The notes beneath the pieces were generated by a model. That model saw nothing but the letters and a program-made list of their open reading frames with translations, had not been told where the DNA came from and did no database searches. The translations under genes and the position numbers were made by a program. Below are positions 26,346-35,329 of a stretch of DNA of 64,000 nt, piece after piece; position 1 is the first letter of the stretch; each line of letters starts with the position of its first letter. The stretch is from JAOAPY01 sp038237475. GTDB taxonomy: Bacteria > Acidobacteriota > Blastocatellia > Pyrinomonadales > Pyrinomonadaceae. The stretch is from positions 513,712 through 577,711 of the forward strand of contig JBBRYS010000002.1 of NCBI GenBank assembly GCA_038237475.1. Direction: 5' to 3'.

Positions 26346-27404
26346 ATGAACTACGACGCTATTTTAATTATTTCTTTTGGCGGTCCTGAGGGACCGGATG
26401 ATGTGCTTCCGTTTCTCGAAAACGTTTTGCGTGGCCGCAATGTACCGCGCGAGCGCATGCTGCAGGTCGCGAAGCATTACGACTTGTTTGGCGGCGTCAG
26501 TCCCATCAACGGCCAAAACCGGAGCTTGATCGCAGCCTTGCAGGCCGAGCTCGATAGTCACGGCCCTCACCTGCCGATCTACTGGGGCAATCGCAACTGG
26601 CATCCGATGTTGGCAGACACGCTGCGGCAAATGAGCGATGATGGGATCAAAAATGCAATCGCCTTTGTGACTTCGGCCTACAGTTCCTACTCCAGTTGTC
26701 GCCAGTATCTTGAAGACATCGAGAGGGCACGGGAAGTCGCCGGCGCCGGCGCGCCGGGCGTCGACAAAATTCGAGCTTTCCACAATCATCCCGGATTTAT
26801 CGAGGCCAATTCAGAGAACTTGCGCGCTGAGCTGGCTAAAATGCCCGAATCGCGCAGGGCGGCGACGCCCATAGCGTTCACAGCCCATAGCATTCCGCGC
26901 TCCATGGCTGACAATTGCCGCTACGAAGAGCAACTGCTGGAAACCTGCCGGCTTGTAGCCGAAGCTGCAGGCAATAATTCCTGGCGATTGGTTTTTCAGA
27001 GCCGCAGTGGTCCACCATCACAGCCCTGGCTCGAGCCTGACATTTGCGACTACCTGAAAGAGCTGAAAGCAAGTGGTGCAGAGGAGGTGGTGATCGCTCC
27101 GGTCGGATTTGTGTCCGATCACATGGAAGTCGTCTATGACCTCGACACCGAAGCGCGCCAATTGTCGGAAGAACTGGGATTGAACATGGTGCGAGCTCGC
27201 ACCGCCGGAACCCATCCGGCGTTTATTAGAATGGTCCGTGAGCTGATTATGGAAAAGATGGATGTAGAACTGCCGCGACGTTGGCTGGGTACACAAATGC
27301 CTCGACCCGACGTTTGTGTTGAGGGGTGCTGCTCGAAAGGCGCGGCCGGAATGCCGAGGCCTTCTCACCCACAGTCCGATTCGGTGGAAGTTTCGAATTC
27401 ATAG
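26346..27404 (+). CDS. hemH: Ferrochelatase (proto- or coproporphyrin type)
   Basis: A 352-residue chelatase inserting ferrous iron into a porphyrin. The catalytic histidine His181 lies in FTAHSIPRSM, and the conserved acidic helix around DHMEVVYDLD (259-267) carries Glu261. SAYSSYSSCRQY at 110-121 resembles Gram-positive or actinobacterial enzymes, some of which use coproporphyrin III. The C-terminal extension has Cys324-x3-Cys328-Cys329 and there is Cys234 in EPDICD; such cysteines could bind a [2Fe-2S] cluster as in some microbial ferrochelatases, but this is unproven. It sits between hemE and hemG, 35 bases after hemE. Whether it is HemH or CpfC cannot be settled from sequence alone. Confidence 0.9.
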   Translation: MNYDAILIISFGGPEGPDDVLPFLENVLRGRNVPRERMLQVAKHYDLFGGVSPINGQNRSLIAALQAELDSHGPHLPIYWGNRNWHPMLADTLRQMSDDGIKNAIAFVTSAYSSYSSCRQYLEDIERAREVAGAGAPGVDKIRAFHNHPGFIEANSENLRAELAKMPESRRAATPIAFTAHSIPRSMADNCRYEEQLLETCRLVAEAAGNNSWRLVFQSRSGPPSQPWLEPDICDYLKELKASGAEEVVIAPVGFVSDHMEVVYDLDTEARQLSEELGLNMVRARTAGTHPAFIRMVRELIMEKMDVELPRRWLGTQMPRPDVCVEGCCSKGAAGMPRPSHPQSDSVEVSNS

Positions 27405-27447
27405 CGGTTCAAAGATCGGAAGTCTTGAAGGTATCAGCGCCCGAACC

Positions 27448-28908
27448 ATGCCAGATCAACGAAAAGTAAAACGAATTGTGATCATCGGAGGTGGAATCAC
27501 CGGCCTGGCAGCCGCACATCGTTTGCTGGAACTCAGCCGCGGCAGTCCGGATCCAATCGAGATCAATGTTCTTGAAGCCAGTCATCGCCCGGGGGGCGTA
27601 CTGAAAACCACTGAGCGCGATGGCTTTCTGATCGAGGGAGGCGCGGACTCCTTCATTTCTGAAAAACCCGAAGCGCTTGCACTGGCAACTCGCCTCGGCC
27701 TTGCCACGCGACTCATCGAGACCAACGATCGTCATCGACGCAGCTTCATTGTGCGCAAAGGAAAGCTGCAGCCGGTGCCGGAAGGCTTTCAATTGCTGGC
27801 GCCTGCTAGTTTCTGGCCTTTTGTTACAACGAACATTTTTAGTTGGACCGGTAAGGCGCGCATGGCGCTGGACTTGATTATTCCGCGACGTGGGCAAGTC
27901 AATGGCGACACTGATGAGAGTCTGGCCGACTTTGTGCGCCGTCGCCTGGGCCGGGAAGCTTTTGAAAGAATGGCCCAGCCGATGATTGGGGGCATCTACA
28001 CAGCCGATCCGGAAAAGCTCAGTTTGCGCGCGACTCTGCCGCGATTTCTCGACATGGAACAAGCTGAGCGCAGCATTATTCGCGCACTTTGGAAGCAAAA
28101 AAAACGAACGAGCGACAAAGCAAATAAGGGTGTCAGCGGCGCACGCTACAGTTTGTTTCTCTCGTTTGACAAAGGCATGCAGGTGCTGGCCGATGAATTG
28201 GCTGCGCGTCTCGAAAGTCGCATGCAGCTGAATACCAAAGTAGAGGCTTTGGCGCTGAATGAATCCAAAACAGGTTGGACAATTCGACTCAGCGATCACA
28301 GCAGCGTTGACGCGGACTATCTTTGCCTCGCGATTCCGGCCTATGGGGCCGCGTCTCTGTTGCAGGAGACTGACGCGGAACTCGCGCATAGGTTGAACCG
28401 GATTGAGTACGCGTCGACCGCCATTATTAATATTGCCTACAGACGGGCGGACGTTCCTCATCCGCTCGATGGGTTCGGCTTTGTAGTCCCCTTCATCGAA
28501 GGCCGATCACTGCTCGCCTGTAGTTTTAGCAGCGTCAAATTTGCCGGCCGAACACCTGCTGACCACGTCCTGCTGCGTGTTTTCGCCGGCGGCGCATTAC
28601 AGCCTGACCTGTTTGCCCTGGATGAGGACGAACTGTTGCGCCGGGTCAAGGTGGACTTGCGGGAGTTACTCGGTATCACTAATCCGCCACTCTTTGCCGA
28701 CATCGAGAAGTGGCGTCGTTCGATGCCGCAATATCACTTGGGACACCTCGCACTTGTATCCACGATCATGGCCGGCAGTCAGGAGCTTCCCGGTCTTCTG
28801 CTCGCCGGCAATTCGTATGGCGGCGCCGGGGTGCCGGACTGTATTCGCAGCGGCGAAAGCGCAGCCGTCGAGATCTGGAAAAGAATGGTTCCCTCTCCGG
28901 TAAGTTAA
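27448..28908 (+). CDS. hemG: Protoporphyrinogen/coproporphyrinogen oxidase (HemG/HemY/CgoX type)
   Basis: A 486-residue FAD-dependent amine-oxidase-fold enzyme. The dinucleotide motif IVIIGGGITGLAAA is at 10-23, and PGGVLKT near 48-54 and the GGGADSFISEKP region match oxygen-dependent protoporphyrinogen oxidases. It dehydrogenates protoporphyrinogen or coproporphyrinogen before iron insertion. The frame is open from 27316, overlapping hemH, but ATG 27448 gives the normal family start, 43 bases after hemH. The gene order hemE-hemH-hemY is that of Firmicutes and other phyla using the coproporphyrin route; no hemQ-like gene is visible here. Symbol used for HemY-type enzyme. Confidence 0.9.
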   Translation: MPDQRKVKRIVIIGGGITGLAAAHRLLELSRGSPDPIEINVLEASHRPGGVLKTTERDGFLIEGGADSFISEKPEALALATRLGLATRLIETNDRHRRSFIVRKGKLQPVPEGFQLLAPASFWPFVTTNIFSWTGKARMALDLIIPRRGQVNGDTDESLADFVRRRLGREAFERMAQPMIGGIYTADPEKLSLRATLPRFLDMEQAERSIIRALWKQKKRTSDKANKGVSGARYSLFLSFDKGMQVLADELAARLESRMQLNTKVEALALNESKTGWTIRLSDHSSVDADYLCLAIPAYGAASLLQETDAELAHRLNRIEYASTAIINIAYRRADVPHPLDGFGFVVPFIEGRSLLACSFSSVKFAGRTPADHVLLRVFAGGALQPDLFALDEDELLRRVKVDLRELLGITNPPLFADIEKWRRSMPQYHLGHLALVSTIMAGSQELPGLLLAGNSYGGAGVPDCIRSGESAAVEIWKRMVPSPVS

Positions 28909-28960
28909 AGCAGGCAACGATACTCATTCCGTTAGCGCTTCGTCGTGATGCGAAATTAGG

Positions 28961-28989
28961 TTGACGTACACTCGCAAACTGACATAAAA
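28961..28989 (+). promoter_or_regulatory. Candidate promoter for the NTF2-like gene
   Basis: TTGACG (28961-28966), a 17-base spacer and ATAAAA (28984-28989) precede the gene at 29017. The first 14 bases (TTGACGTACACTCG) match the promoter region at 46409 with one difference. Confidence 0.45.
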
Positions 28990-29016
28990 GCTCAGCTGAC
29001 TGCCGGGAGGTAAAAG

Positions 29017-29403
29017 ATGACGTCCGCAGATACCCACATCGAAATCGAGCAGCAACTTCGCCAGATGAACGACGAGTGGGTGAAGGCGCTGGTGAGGAAA
29101 GACGCGGCCACGCTCGATCGGATCATGGCCGATGATTTTGTCTTTGCCTACCCGATGGAAGGTGACGACAAGGTGCAGTTCATTGACGATGTCGTGTCAG
29201 GAGATCTCAACGTGCAGGAGTTGGCCCGGGCTAACGTAACCGTCCGTATCTGGGGGCACACGGCGGTCCTCACCGCAATGGATTCGGCACGATGGTTCTA
29301 CCAGGGCCGGGACTTCTCGGGACAATATAAGATCGTTCATGTCTATGCTCAGCGCGACGAACAATGGCAGCTGGTGGCAGTGCAGGCTTGTCCGATCAAA
29401 TAA
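29017..29403 (+). CDS. NTF2-like (DUF4440/SnoaL-like) protein
   Basis: A 128-residue cytosolic protein with the NTF2-like cone fold. The pattern of an N-terminal helix ending in RMN-like DEWVKALVRKD, then LDRIMADDFVF, TVRIWGHTAVLTA and a final strand IVHVYAQRDEQWQLVAVQ is that of DUF4440/SnoaL-like proteins. Members range from isomerases to simple ligand-binding proteins; no catalytic residues can be named with confidence. GGGAGG lies eight bases before ATG 29017, a strong start. It stands alone, converging on the next gene with 17 bases between. Confidence 0.85.
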   Translation: MTSADTHIEIEQQLRQMNDEWVKALVRKDAATLDRIMADDFVFAYPMEGDDKVQFIDDVVSGDLNVQELARANVTVRIWGHTAVLTAMDSARWFYQGRDFSGQYKIVHVYAQRDEQWQLVAVQACPIK

Positions 29404-29420
29404 CCTCAGCCGGCGTGCGG

Positions 29421-31913
29421 CTACTTTTGCTGCGCCAGTTTCTCTATCCAGGCTTCATTGGTTTGTCTGAACGGAAGAAAGGCTTCGCGCGGCGCCGTTG
29501 TCTCCACCTGCATGTTGTCGTCGGTATTGATCACCGCACCCGCAGTAGCAGGCCCCAGACGTGTCTCGTCACACACATACCATGCGCGCACGTCCGACTC
29601 GGTTTTCATGCCGACCCTTGCCAGTTCCGCTGCTGTTCGAGGATCGCGCATCCGTTCGGCAATGCGGTCCAGCATGAGCGGTTGCCGGCTTCCTACCAGC
29701 ACCAAATCCTTTCCCGTAGGATTGCCGCCAACCCTAAAGATCATCACGTGCGGAAAGACTGTTTGAAATGTCGCGAGGACTGACTGCAGGCTTTGGTTGG
29801 AGAGTTGGTACATCTGCAACCACTGCACAAACACTCCGCCATCATTCAGCCGTTGCCGTCCTAACTGAAAGAACTCTTTGGTGAAGAGATTCGCCACTCC
29901 CGGCACCCACGGGTGACTCGGCTCGCTCATGATCAGGTCATAGAGATCGGGGCTGCCGTTGAGATAAGTTCGCGCATCGTCAATCACGAGATGCAGGCGC
30001 GCATCATTCAGTGGACTATGGTTGACATGCTCAAAATAACGCGAGGCTGGGATAGTCGCCGGCTCAAGTTCCACGCACACCACTGATTCAATCGGCGACT
30101 GCAGTATCGCGCCGGCGCTAACTCCCGAAGCAAATCCGATTATCAATCCGTTCCTGATTGATGGCGCCAGCAGAATTGGTAGCTGCGCCAGCATCACCTG
30201 TGTCGACATGTCTTCGCCGTCCGAAGCATTGGTGCGCCCGTTAATCGCAAGCGCTGTGATGTCCCAGTCTCGCCGCACGGACACGGTGGAGGTTGGCCCC
30301 TCTTCATACATCAGGAGTTCATGCCGGCCCTCGCGCGGCCTGTCTGCGCCGGTCTCCGAGCCTAACTCGCGAGACTTAGCGAGCACGCGCACCAGACTGT
30401 CGTAAGCCCCACTAGACAGTTCATTGAGATTCAGCTTCGGCGCCACCAGGAACGAAGCCAGGACGAGAATTAGTGAGCCTCCAACTGCAAATGCCTGGAC
30501 TACATCGCGATCTCTTTTCGGAAACATTGCAGGAAAGGCAGAGCCCGCAACCACAAAAGAAAACGCTGCCGCCAGCAGAATGGTAAAGCGCGTTCCCAAA
30601 TGCGGGATCAGAATAAATCCGGCGCCGAATGCTCCCAGAATTGCACCCACTGTGTTGATGGCATAGCTACGGCCTACTAGTTTGACGGACGCTGCTGCTC
30701 CGCTGGCCCACACCAGCACTAACGGCATCACGGTTCCCATCAGAATCGCCGGCAACAATATCAACAGGGCCGCTGCGAAAATCTGCAGCAGTAGAAACCC
30801 GCCCCAACTGCCTACGTTCGCTCGCCGCCCAACACGTGTCAGCAATTCCGGTATTAGATTAATCACGCCGAGGCTCAGCAGGAGCGACACGCCGGTTGCC
30901 AACTCGACCTTGAAAATCGTGCGACGCAAGTTTGTGGTGCGTGCCTTGCGGCCAATTTCATAAGCCCCCAGCGAAAGCCCGATTAGAAAGAGCGCCACTA
31001 CAATAGTGAAGGCGTAAGTGCTCGAGCCTATCACCATGGTGAGCACTCGCGTCCAGGCGACTTGAGTGCTGATGGTTACAAATCCCGAAATCGCCGCACA
31101 CGAAAGCCAGAACACTTTCCCCTGGTCGAAAAGTGCGGATGCCTCGGTGGACGCTAATGTGTTGTCTTCAATCACGCCGCGACCATGAGAATCGAGCTCC
31201 GCGCTAGCCTCATGGCCACGATCGAGCAGCATCGCTGCGGATCCGATCAGGACATTAATAACCGCAGCCACATAAATTGTTTTGATCAGTCCCAAACCAG
31301 GCAGCAGGAAAAACCCAGCTCCGACCGTACCCAGAATTGCGCCCAACAAATTGAAAGTATAGAGCCGGGCTATCGAATTGGATCTGAACTCTCTTGTTCT
31401 TATCAACACCGCTGCCAGGACGGGTAAGGTTGCCCCCATCAGCGTGGTGGGAACCAGCAAGGTGGCGCCGGATAGCACGAAGCGCCAAAGACTAAAAACA
31501 TAGAAGTTCGGATGTAGATGTTGCCAAACGAGGGCATAAACGTGGTCCACCAGACGGAAGAGCAGCGGGACCAGAAGAGCATAGATCGCGATCCCGAGCT
31601 CAATCAGTCCGTAAGCTCGCAAAGGCCTCTTAAGGCGAGCCGCTGCACGGCCAGCCAACGCGCTGCCCAGCGCGAGCCCACCCATGAAAGATGCCAGCAC
31701 CGTACTGACTGCAAGCGTAGTCGCCCCAAATACCAATCCCAACATGCGCGCCCACACCACTTCATAGATCAAGCCGGTCGTACCTGACAGTACAAAGCAG
31801 ATGGCGATGGCCGTCGTCGTCCGCGCGTCATAAACGACGCTGGCTGGAGACCGCTGAACTGTTTCAAGGTGTGTCATCGACTTTGATTGTTGCAACTGCG
31901 CGTTCAATTGCAT
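29421..31913 (-). CDS. Polytopic membrane protein fused to spermidine-synthase-like domain
   Basis: An 830-residue fusion. The N-terminal half (to about 510) has some 12-14 hydrophobic segments with an internal duplication: CFVLSGTTGLIYEVVWARMLG opens the first half and an equivalent AISGFVTISTQVAWTRVL segment opens the second. The last 300 residues resemble spermidine synthase (YEEGPTSTVSV, GFASGVSAG, ELEP, and IDDARTYL with a DLIMSEPSHPW block). Several catalytic aspartates of true spermidine synthases are not obvious, so polyamine synthesis is uncertain. The frame is open from 32033, overlapping the DUF58 gene; ATG 31913 avoids this, and 31877 is another option. Function probably transport coupled to methyl- or aminopropyl-transfer. 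Confidence 0.8.
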   Translation of the reverse strand: MQLNAQLQQSKSMTHLETVQRSPASVVYDARTTTAIAICFVLSGTTGLIYEVVWARMLGLVFGATTLAVSTVLASFMGGLALGSALAGRAAARLKRPLRAYGLIELGIAIYALLVPLLFRLVDHVYALVWQHLHPNFYVFSLWRFVLSGATLLVPTTLMGATLPVLAAVLIRTREFRSNSIARLYTFNLLGAILGTVGAGFFLLPGLGLIKTIYVAAVINVLIGSAAMLLDRGHEASAELDSHGRGVIEDNTLASTEASALFDQGKVFWLSCAAISGFVTISTQVAWTRVLTMVIGSSTYAFTIVVALFLIGLSLGAYEIGRKARTTNLRRTIFKVELATGVSLLLSLGVINLIPELLTRVGRRANVGSWGGFLLLQIFAAALLILLPAILMGTVMPLVLVWASGAAASVKLVGRSYAINTVGAILGAFGAGFILIPHLGTRFTILLAAAFSFVVAGSAFPAMFPKRDRDVVQAFAVGGSLILVLASFLVAPKLNLNELSSGAYDSLVRVLAKSRELGSETGADRPREGRHELLMYEEGPTSTVSVRRDWDITALAINGRTNASDGEDMSTQVMLAQLPILLAPSIRNGLIIGFASGVSAGAILQSPIESVVCVELEPATIPASRYFEHVNHSPLNDARLHLVIDDARTYLNGSPDLYDLIMSEPSHPWVPGVANLFTKEFFQLGRQRLNDGGVFVQWLQMYQLSNQSLQSVLATFQTVFPHVMIFRVGGNPTGKDLVLVGSRQPLMLDRIAERMRDPRTAAELARVGMKTESDVRAWYVCDETRLGPATAGAVINTDDNMQVETTAPREAFLPFRQTNEAWIEKLAQQK

Positions 31914-31962
31914 TTGATTGTCAGCTTCGGCAGGTGACGACCGCGGGTTCTTCCATCTGACT

Positions 31963-33399
31963 CTAACCAGCGGCAGCCGGGATCGGCGGCAGATCCGACA
32001 GTGGCAACCTGGTTCCCGCCAGATAGATGACATGTGAGTTTCGCCAGACGCGCGCCGGAATCGATCCCGGGGGAGACGGCGTTAGCAGAATCCCAAAATC
32101 ACCAGCTATCTCTTCACCCTGCGGCGCTGCATCTTCAAGTTCGGCGACTTGAGAAAAGAAGTCAGTTGGTCCGCTCTCTGGCTGGGCCAACGCCAGCCTG
32201 CGCAGACACTCGTAGAGATGTTCGAGGCCGGAACCGAAGCGACCTGCATCGTTCCCAATAACCAGCTTTACCTCCGCCCGCTCATCGATGAAATGCCGCG
32301 TCAATGATGCCGCAAGAGTGACACCTCTTTCGAACGCGGCTCTCGACTCATCAGCTTCCGTGATCAGGCGCGGATCCAGAATGATCGTTACGCGTCGTTC
32401 ATCCTCAGCAGTAAATTCGCGAACGGTCAGGCGTCTCGACCTGGCTGTGGCCTTCCAGTCAATATGTCGCAGATCATCCTGCGGCTGATAGTCACGCAAC
32501 GAAAACAGATCCTGTCCCACTCCGCGACGCAGCGATGCACTGCGGCCGGCATACATCGGCAACAGATGAAGCTCATCACCGATGGCTTCCGGTTTGGGAT
32601 AGACGATCAAATCAACATTACGGGCGCTCAAGCGGCGTCGGCGTCGCAGAAAGCCGAACGGAAATCGCGTCGACAATTCGAATCCGGTGATCAGAACGTG
32701 CCCGCGCTCAGCGAATAATTGCTCTACTCTTTGTTCGGTCGCAGCCGCGTGAGGCACGTAGGGGAAATATGCCAGCGCTCGCTTTTGATATCGGGTGCGT
32801 TTTTTCTTCTCATCAGGCTGATCATGGGATTCGATTGGGCCACGGGCTTCAACGAGTGTTGAAAAAGAAGGCAAAATGCTTTTCGTATTTCTCAACGTCA
32901 CGATTACCGGAGCAGCTTCCCCCGCAAAGATATGGTCGGGAAAACGCGCTGACACAGTGAGTTCTCGCAGCGAAGCCCGAGCCGACATCCAACTAACGAA
33001 TAGCGTAGAGACGAGAACTGAAAAAACCAGGAAGAGTAGATTGTTGCCTGTGTTCCAGGCGGCAAAGGCGACGACCGCGACCAGAATCAAATAGATTCCG
33101 CCACCCGTCGTCAGCTCGACCGGCAACTCCAGCCGGCCCAGTTCCAAACGGGCTGAGCGCGCCAGCGGTGGCACAATGAAAATCACAATGAGGCCGGCAA
33201 TGACCAGGGAGAGGATGGCTGCAGTCGCAGCCAGTCCGGCGTTGTCGGTGCGGCGTGCGAGTACCGAAACCAGAGCCGTCACCAATCCGCCGGCAACCAG
33301 TAACGTGCCCAGGATAGCGTTGCGCCAGGATACGGAAGAGCGCAGTCGAAATGGCGAAGGTCGAAAGCCGTATCGATCAGTTCCCTCTTCAGCCTTCAT
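31963..33399 (-). CDS. DUF58 membrane protein
   Basis: A 478-residue protein with four hydrophobic segments in the first 140 residues and a soluble part holding the DUF58 signature (DDLRHIDWKATARSRRL, around 305-321). The region after it resembles a von Willebrand A-type fold. DUF58 proteins are regularly encoded with MoxR ATPases, as here: the moxR gene ends 10 bases upstream. Together they are thought to assemble or activate partner complexes. The usual further partners with a von Willebrand domain or transglutaminase domain are not next to it. Confidence 0.87.
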   Translation of the reverse strand: MKAEEGTDRYGFRPSPFRLRSSVSWRNAILGTLLVAGGLVTALVSVLARRTDNAGLAATAAILSLVIAGLIVIFIVPPLARSARLELGRLELPVELTTGGGIYLILVAVVAFAAWNTGNNLLFLVFSVLVSTLFVSWMSARASLRELTVSARFPDHIFAGEAAPVIVTLRNTKSILPSFSTLVEARGPIESHDQPDEKKKRTRYQKRALAYFPYVPHAAATEQRVEQLFAERGHVLITGFELSTRFPFGFLRRRRRLSARNVDLIVYPKPEAIGDELHLLPMYAGRSASLRRGVGQDLFSLRDYQPQDDLRHIDWKATARSRRLTVREFTAEDERRVTIILDPRLITEADESRAAFERGVTLAASLTRHFIDERAEVKLVIGNDAGRFGSGLEHLYECLRRLALAQPESGPTDFFSQVAELEDAAPQGEEIAGDFGILLTPSPPGSIPARVWRNSHVIYLAGTRLPLSDLPPIPAAAG

Positions 33400-33409
33400 C
33401 TTCTACCTT

Positions 33410-34396
33410 TTAGAGAGGCACACTGACGGTCTTGATAATCTCAGTGAGTACGGCTTCAGCCTCTTCGCTGCGCCGCAGTGAGGAAGAAAATCTCGAGCTG
33501 ACGAGTATACGGTGAGCGAAAACTGGAAGCACCAATCGCTTAATATCGTCAGGAATACAATAGGATCGATCTTCGGTTAGCGCCAGTGCCTGAGCTGCGC
33601 GGAAAAGTGCGAGCGTGCCGCGCGGACTAACGCCCAGATCGAGCATCTCTGAATCTCTTGTCGCTGTCACAATTCTCATTAAATAATCAACCAGAGCGTC
33701 GTCGACCGAGACTGCCGCGACACTTTGTTGCAACTGCAGGACCTCCACATCCGTCATTACTGGTCTGAGCGACTCCAGCGGATCCTGGTGTTCACGGTCT
33801 CGCAACATCTGCATTTCCGCACCCGCTTCCGGGTAACCGATTCGCAGGCGCAGCATGAAGCGATCAAGCTGTGATTCCGGGAGCGGATAGGTGCCATGAT
33901 GTTCAATCGGGTTCTGAGTCGCCAACACCATGAAAAGTGACGGCAGCGGGTGCGTGATTCCTTCGACGGTCACTTGCCTCTCCGCCATTGCCTCAAGTAA
34001 TGCCGACTGGGTCTTCGGCGTGGTGCGGTTGATCTCGTCAGCCAGCACTACATTGGCAAACACCGGCCCCGGTTTCCACTCAAATACCGCACTGTGCTGA
34101 TTGTAAATCGAGAGTCCAATGACATCCGAAGGAAGCAGGTCCGAAGTGAATTGCACCCGTTGAAAGGTGCAGTCGAGGGCTCGCGCGAGCGCGTGAGCAA
34201 GGGTGGTCTTGCCGACACCCGGGACATCCTCGACCAGCAAGTGACCGCCGGCAATCAGCGTCACGATTGCGAGGCGCACCGATTCGGGCTTCCCCTTGAT
34301 GACCGTTTCAATTGCGTTCTGCAGGCGGTTAACAGTCTCCACCGCTCGCTCTGAAATGGCTGCCGGTGGACCATTAATTGTCTCGATGTTTCTCAT
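33410..34396 (-). CDS. moxR: MoxR-family AAA+ ATPase
   Basis: A 328-residue cytosolic ATPase. Walker A is EDVPGVGKTT (56-65), Walker B is VVLADEINR (116-124), with the sensor 1 ATQNP and the arginine-finger region PESQLDRFMLR following. MoxR proteins act as chaperones for metal insertion or complex assembly with a VWA/DUF58 partner, which is encoded immediately downstream. The start at ATG 34396 is divergent from a pilin-like gene, with 185 bases between them; that gap shows no other gene. Confidence 0.92.
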   Translation of the reverse strand: MRNIETINGPPAAISERAVETVNRLQNAIETVIKGKPESVRLAIVTLIAGGHLLVEDVPGVGKTTLAHALARALDCTFQRVQFTSDLLPSDVIGLSIYNQHSAVFEWKPGPVFANVVLADEINRTTPKTQSALLEAMAERQVTVEGITHPLPSLFMVLATQNPIEHHGTYPLPESQLDRFMLRLRIGYPEAGAEMQMLRDREHQDPLESLRPVMTDVEVLQLQQSVAAVSVDDALVDYLMRIVTATRDSEMLDLGVSPRGTLALFRAAQALALTEDRSYCIPDDIKRLVLPVFAHRILVSSRFSSSLRRSEEAEAVLTEIIKTVSVPL

Positions 34397-34581
34397 TAAA
34401 TGTGTACCCAGGATGGGTCATTCTACATGTTCGATGTCGCAGCCGCACCTGAAAAGTAGAAAGACATCGTGGCATGACGAAGCCTTGCCTAATGTAGTAA
34501 ACTCGCAGCGCTCGAAACCGCTCCCTGGATTGGGGGAACCATTTCCGGGTCCGCACGTGTACTATAGTTCTGAGGAGAGTT

Positions 34582-35067
34582 ATGAAAAACGACCACACCA
34601 GACATTCAGATGAGGCGGGTTTCTCGCTCATTGAGTTGATGATCGTAATCGCGATCATCGGAATTCTGATTGCAGTGGGTGTGACAGGGTGGAAAGCGGC
34701 GGTCAAGCAAGCCAATGAGGCCGCGGCGGTAAAGACCATTCGGACTATTTCTGAAAACCAGATGCTCTATTACAACGGCCACAATCGCAGCACCTTTGGC
34801 ACTTTCGATCAGATGTTGAAAGACGGGATGCTCGACGCTCGCTTCAATGGCAGCACGCCTGTGGTTGAGGGCTATGTCTTCAATATGAAGGTAATAGCAA
34901 AGTCCACTACGCAACCCGCGAGTTATACGATCAGTGCCGATCCCCAACAAAGCGAGGGGGTTGGGGCTACTGGCAAGAACCACTTTTACGCGGATTCAAA
35001 TTCGAGCACCATTCATGTCAACAGCGACCAACCAGCTTCGCCGACGGATCCGCCTCTCGGCCAGTAA
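34582..35067 (+). CDS. Type IV pilin/pseudopilin-like protein
   Basis: A 161-residue prepilin. A short basic leader ends in Gly13, followed by Phe14 and the hydrophobic helix FSLIELMIVIAIIGIL with the essential Glu18 (Glu5 of the mature form), so PilD-type processing is expected. The globular part is about 110 residues and lacks an obvious C-terminal disulfide pair. It could be a major pilin, a minor pilin or a type II secretion pseudopilin; no other pilus gene is nearby. GAGGAG lies five bases before ATG 34582 and a strong terminator follows the stop, so it is a single-gene unit. Confidence 0.88.
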   Translation: MKNDHTRHSDEAGFSLIELMIVIAIIGILIAVGVTGWKAAVKQANEAAAVKTIRTISENQMLYYNGHNRSTFGTFDQMLKDGMLDARFNGSTPVVEGYVFNMKVIAKSTTQPASYTISADPQQSEGVGATGKNHFYADSNSSTIHVNSDQPASPTDPPLGQ

Positions 35068-35102
35068 CAGCCGGCGCTGGAAAAATTTACGCAACCCAAA
35101 GC

Positions 35103-35131
35103 GGCCCCGAAGGTTTTCGGGGCCCTTTTTT
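35103..35131 (+). terminator. Intrinsic terminator of the pilin-like gene
   Basis: A 9-bp perfect stem (GGCCCCGAA with TTCGGGGCC, four-base loop) is followed by C and six T residues. It begins 36 bases after the pilin stop codon. Confidence 0.9.
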
Positions 35132-35269
35132 GTGCTACTTAGTCACCAATACCGGTCGAGAATGAGATCATGGCTTCACGTGCGCGACCGAGGTTCACCC
35201 CTTGAATGCAGTTATCCGCTGCTCATCCCGCGGAACCTTGCTAAACCAGTGACAACATTGCGTCTAACC

Positions 35270-35297
35270 TTGACAAAAAGCCAATTGTAACTATAAT
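35270..35297 (+). promoter_or_regulatory. Promoter of the Rrf2-family gene
   Basis: TTGACA (35270-35275), a 16-base spacer and TATAAT (35292-35297): both hexamers are perfect consensus. The -10 box lies inside the dyad at 35286-35304. Confidence 0.75.
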
Positions 35298-35304
35298 TGT
35301 TACA
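35286..35304. promoter_or_regulatory. Operator-like dyad over the -10 box
   Basis: TGTAAC-7-GTTACA is a perfect 6-bp inverted repeat with a 7-base centre containing most of the TATAAT box. Its position 26 bases before the Rrf2 gene fits autorepression by that protein. Confidence 0.55.
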
Positions 35305-35329
35305 GAATTGCGTACACTGAAGTCGTTTT

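Noticed and set aside
27409..28461. 350-codon minus-strand frame
   Set aside because: It is the antisense shadow of hemG, has no domain and no ribosome-binding site, and the plus-strand gene explains the sequence fully.
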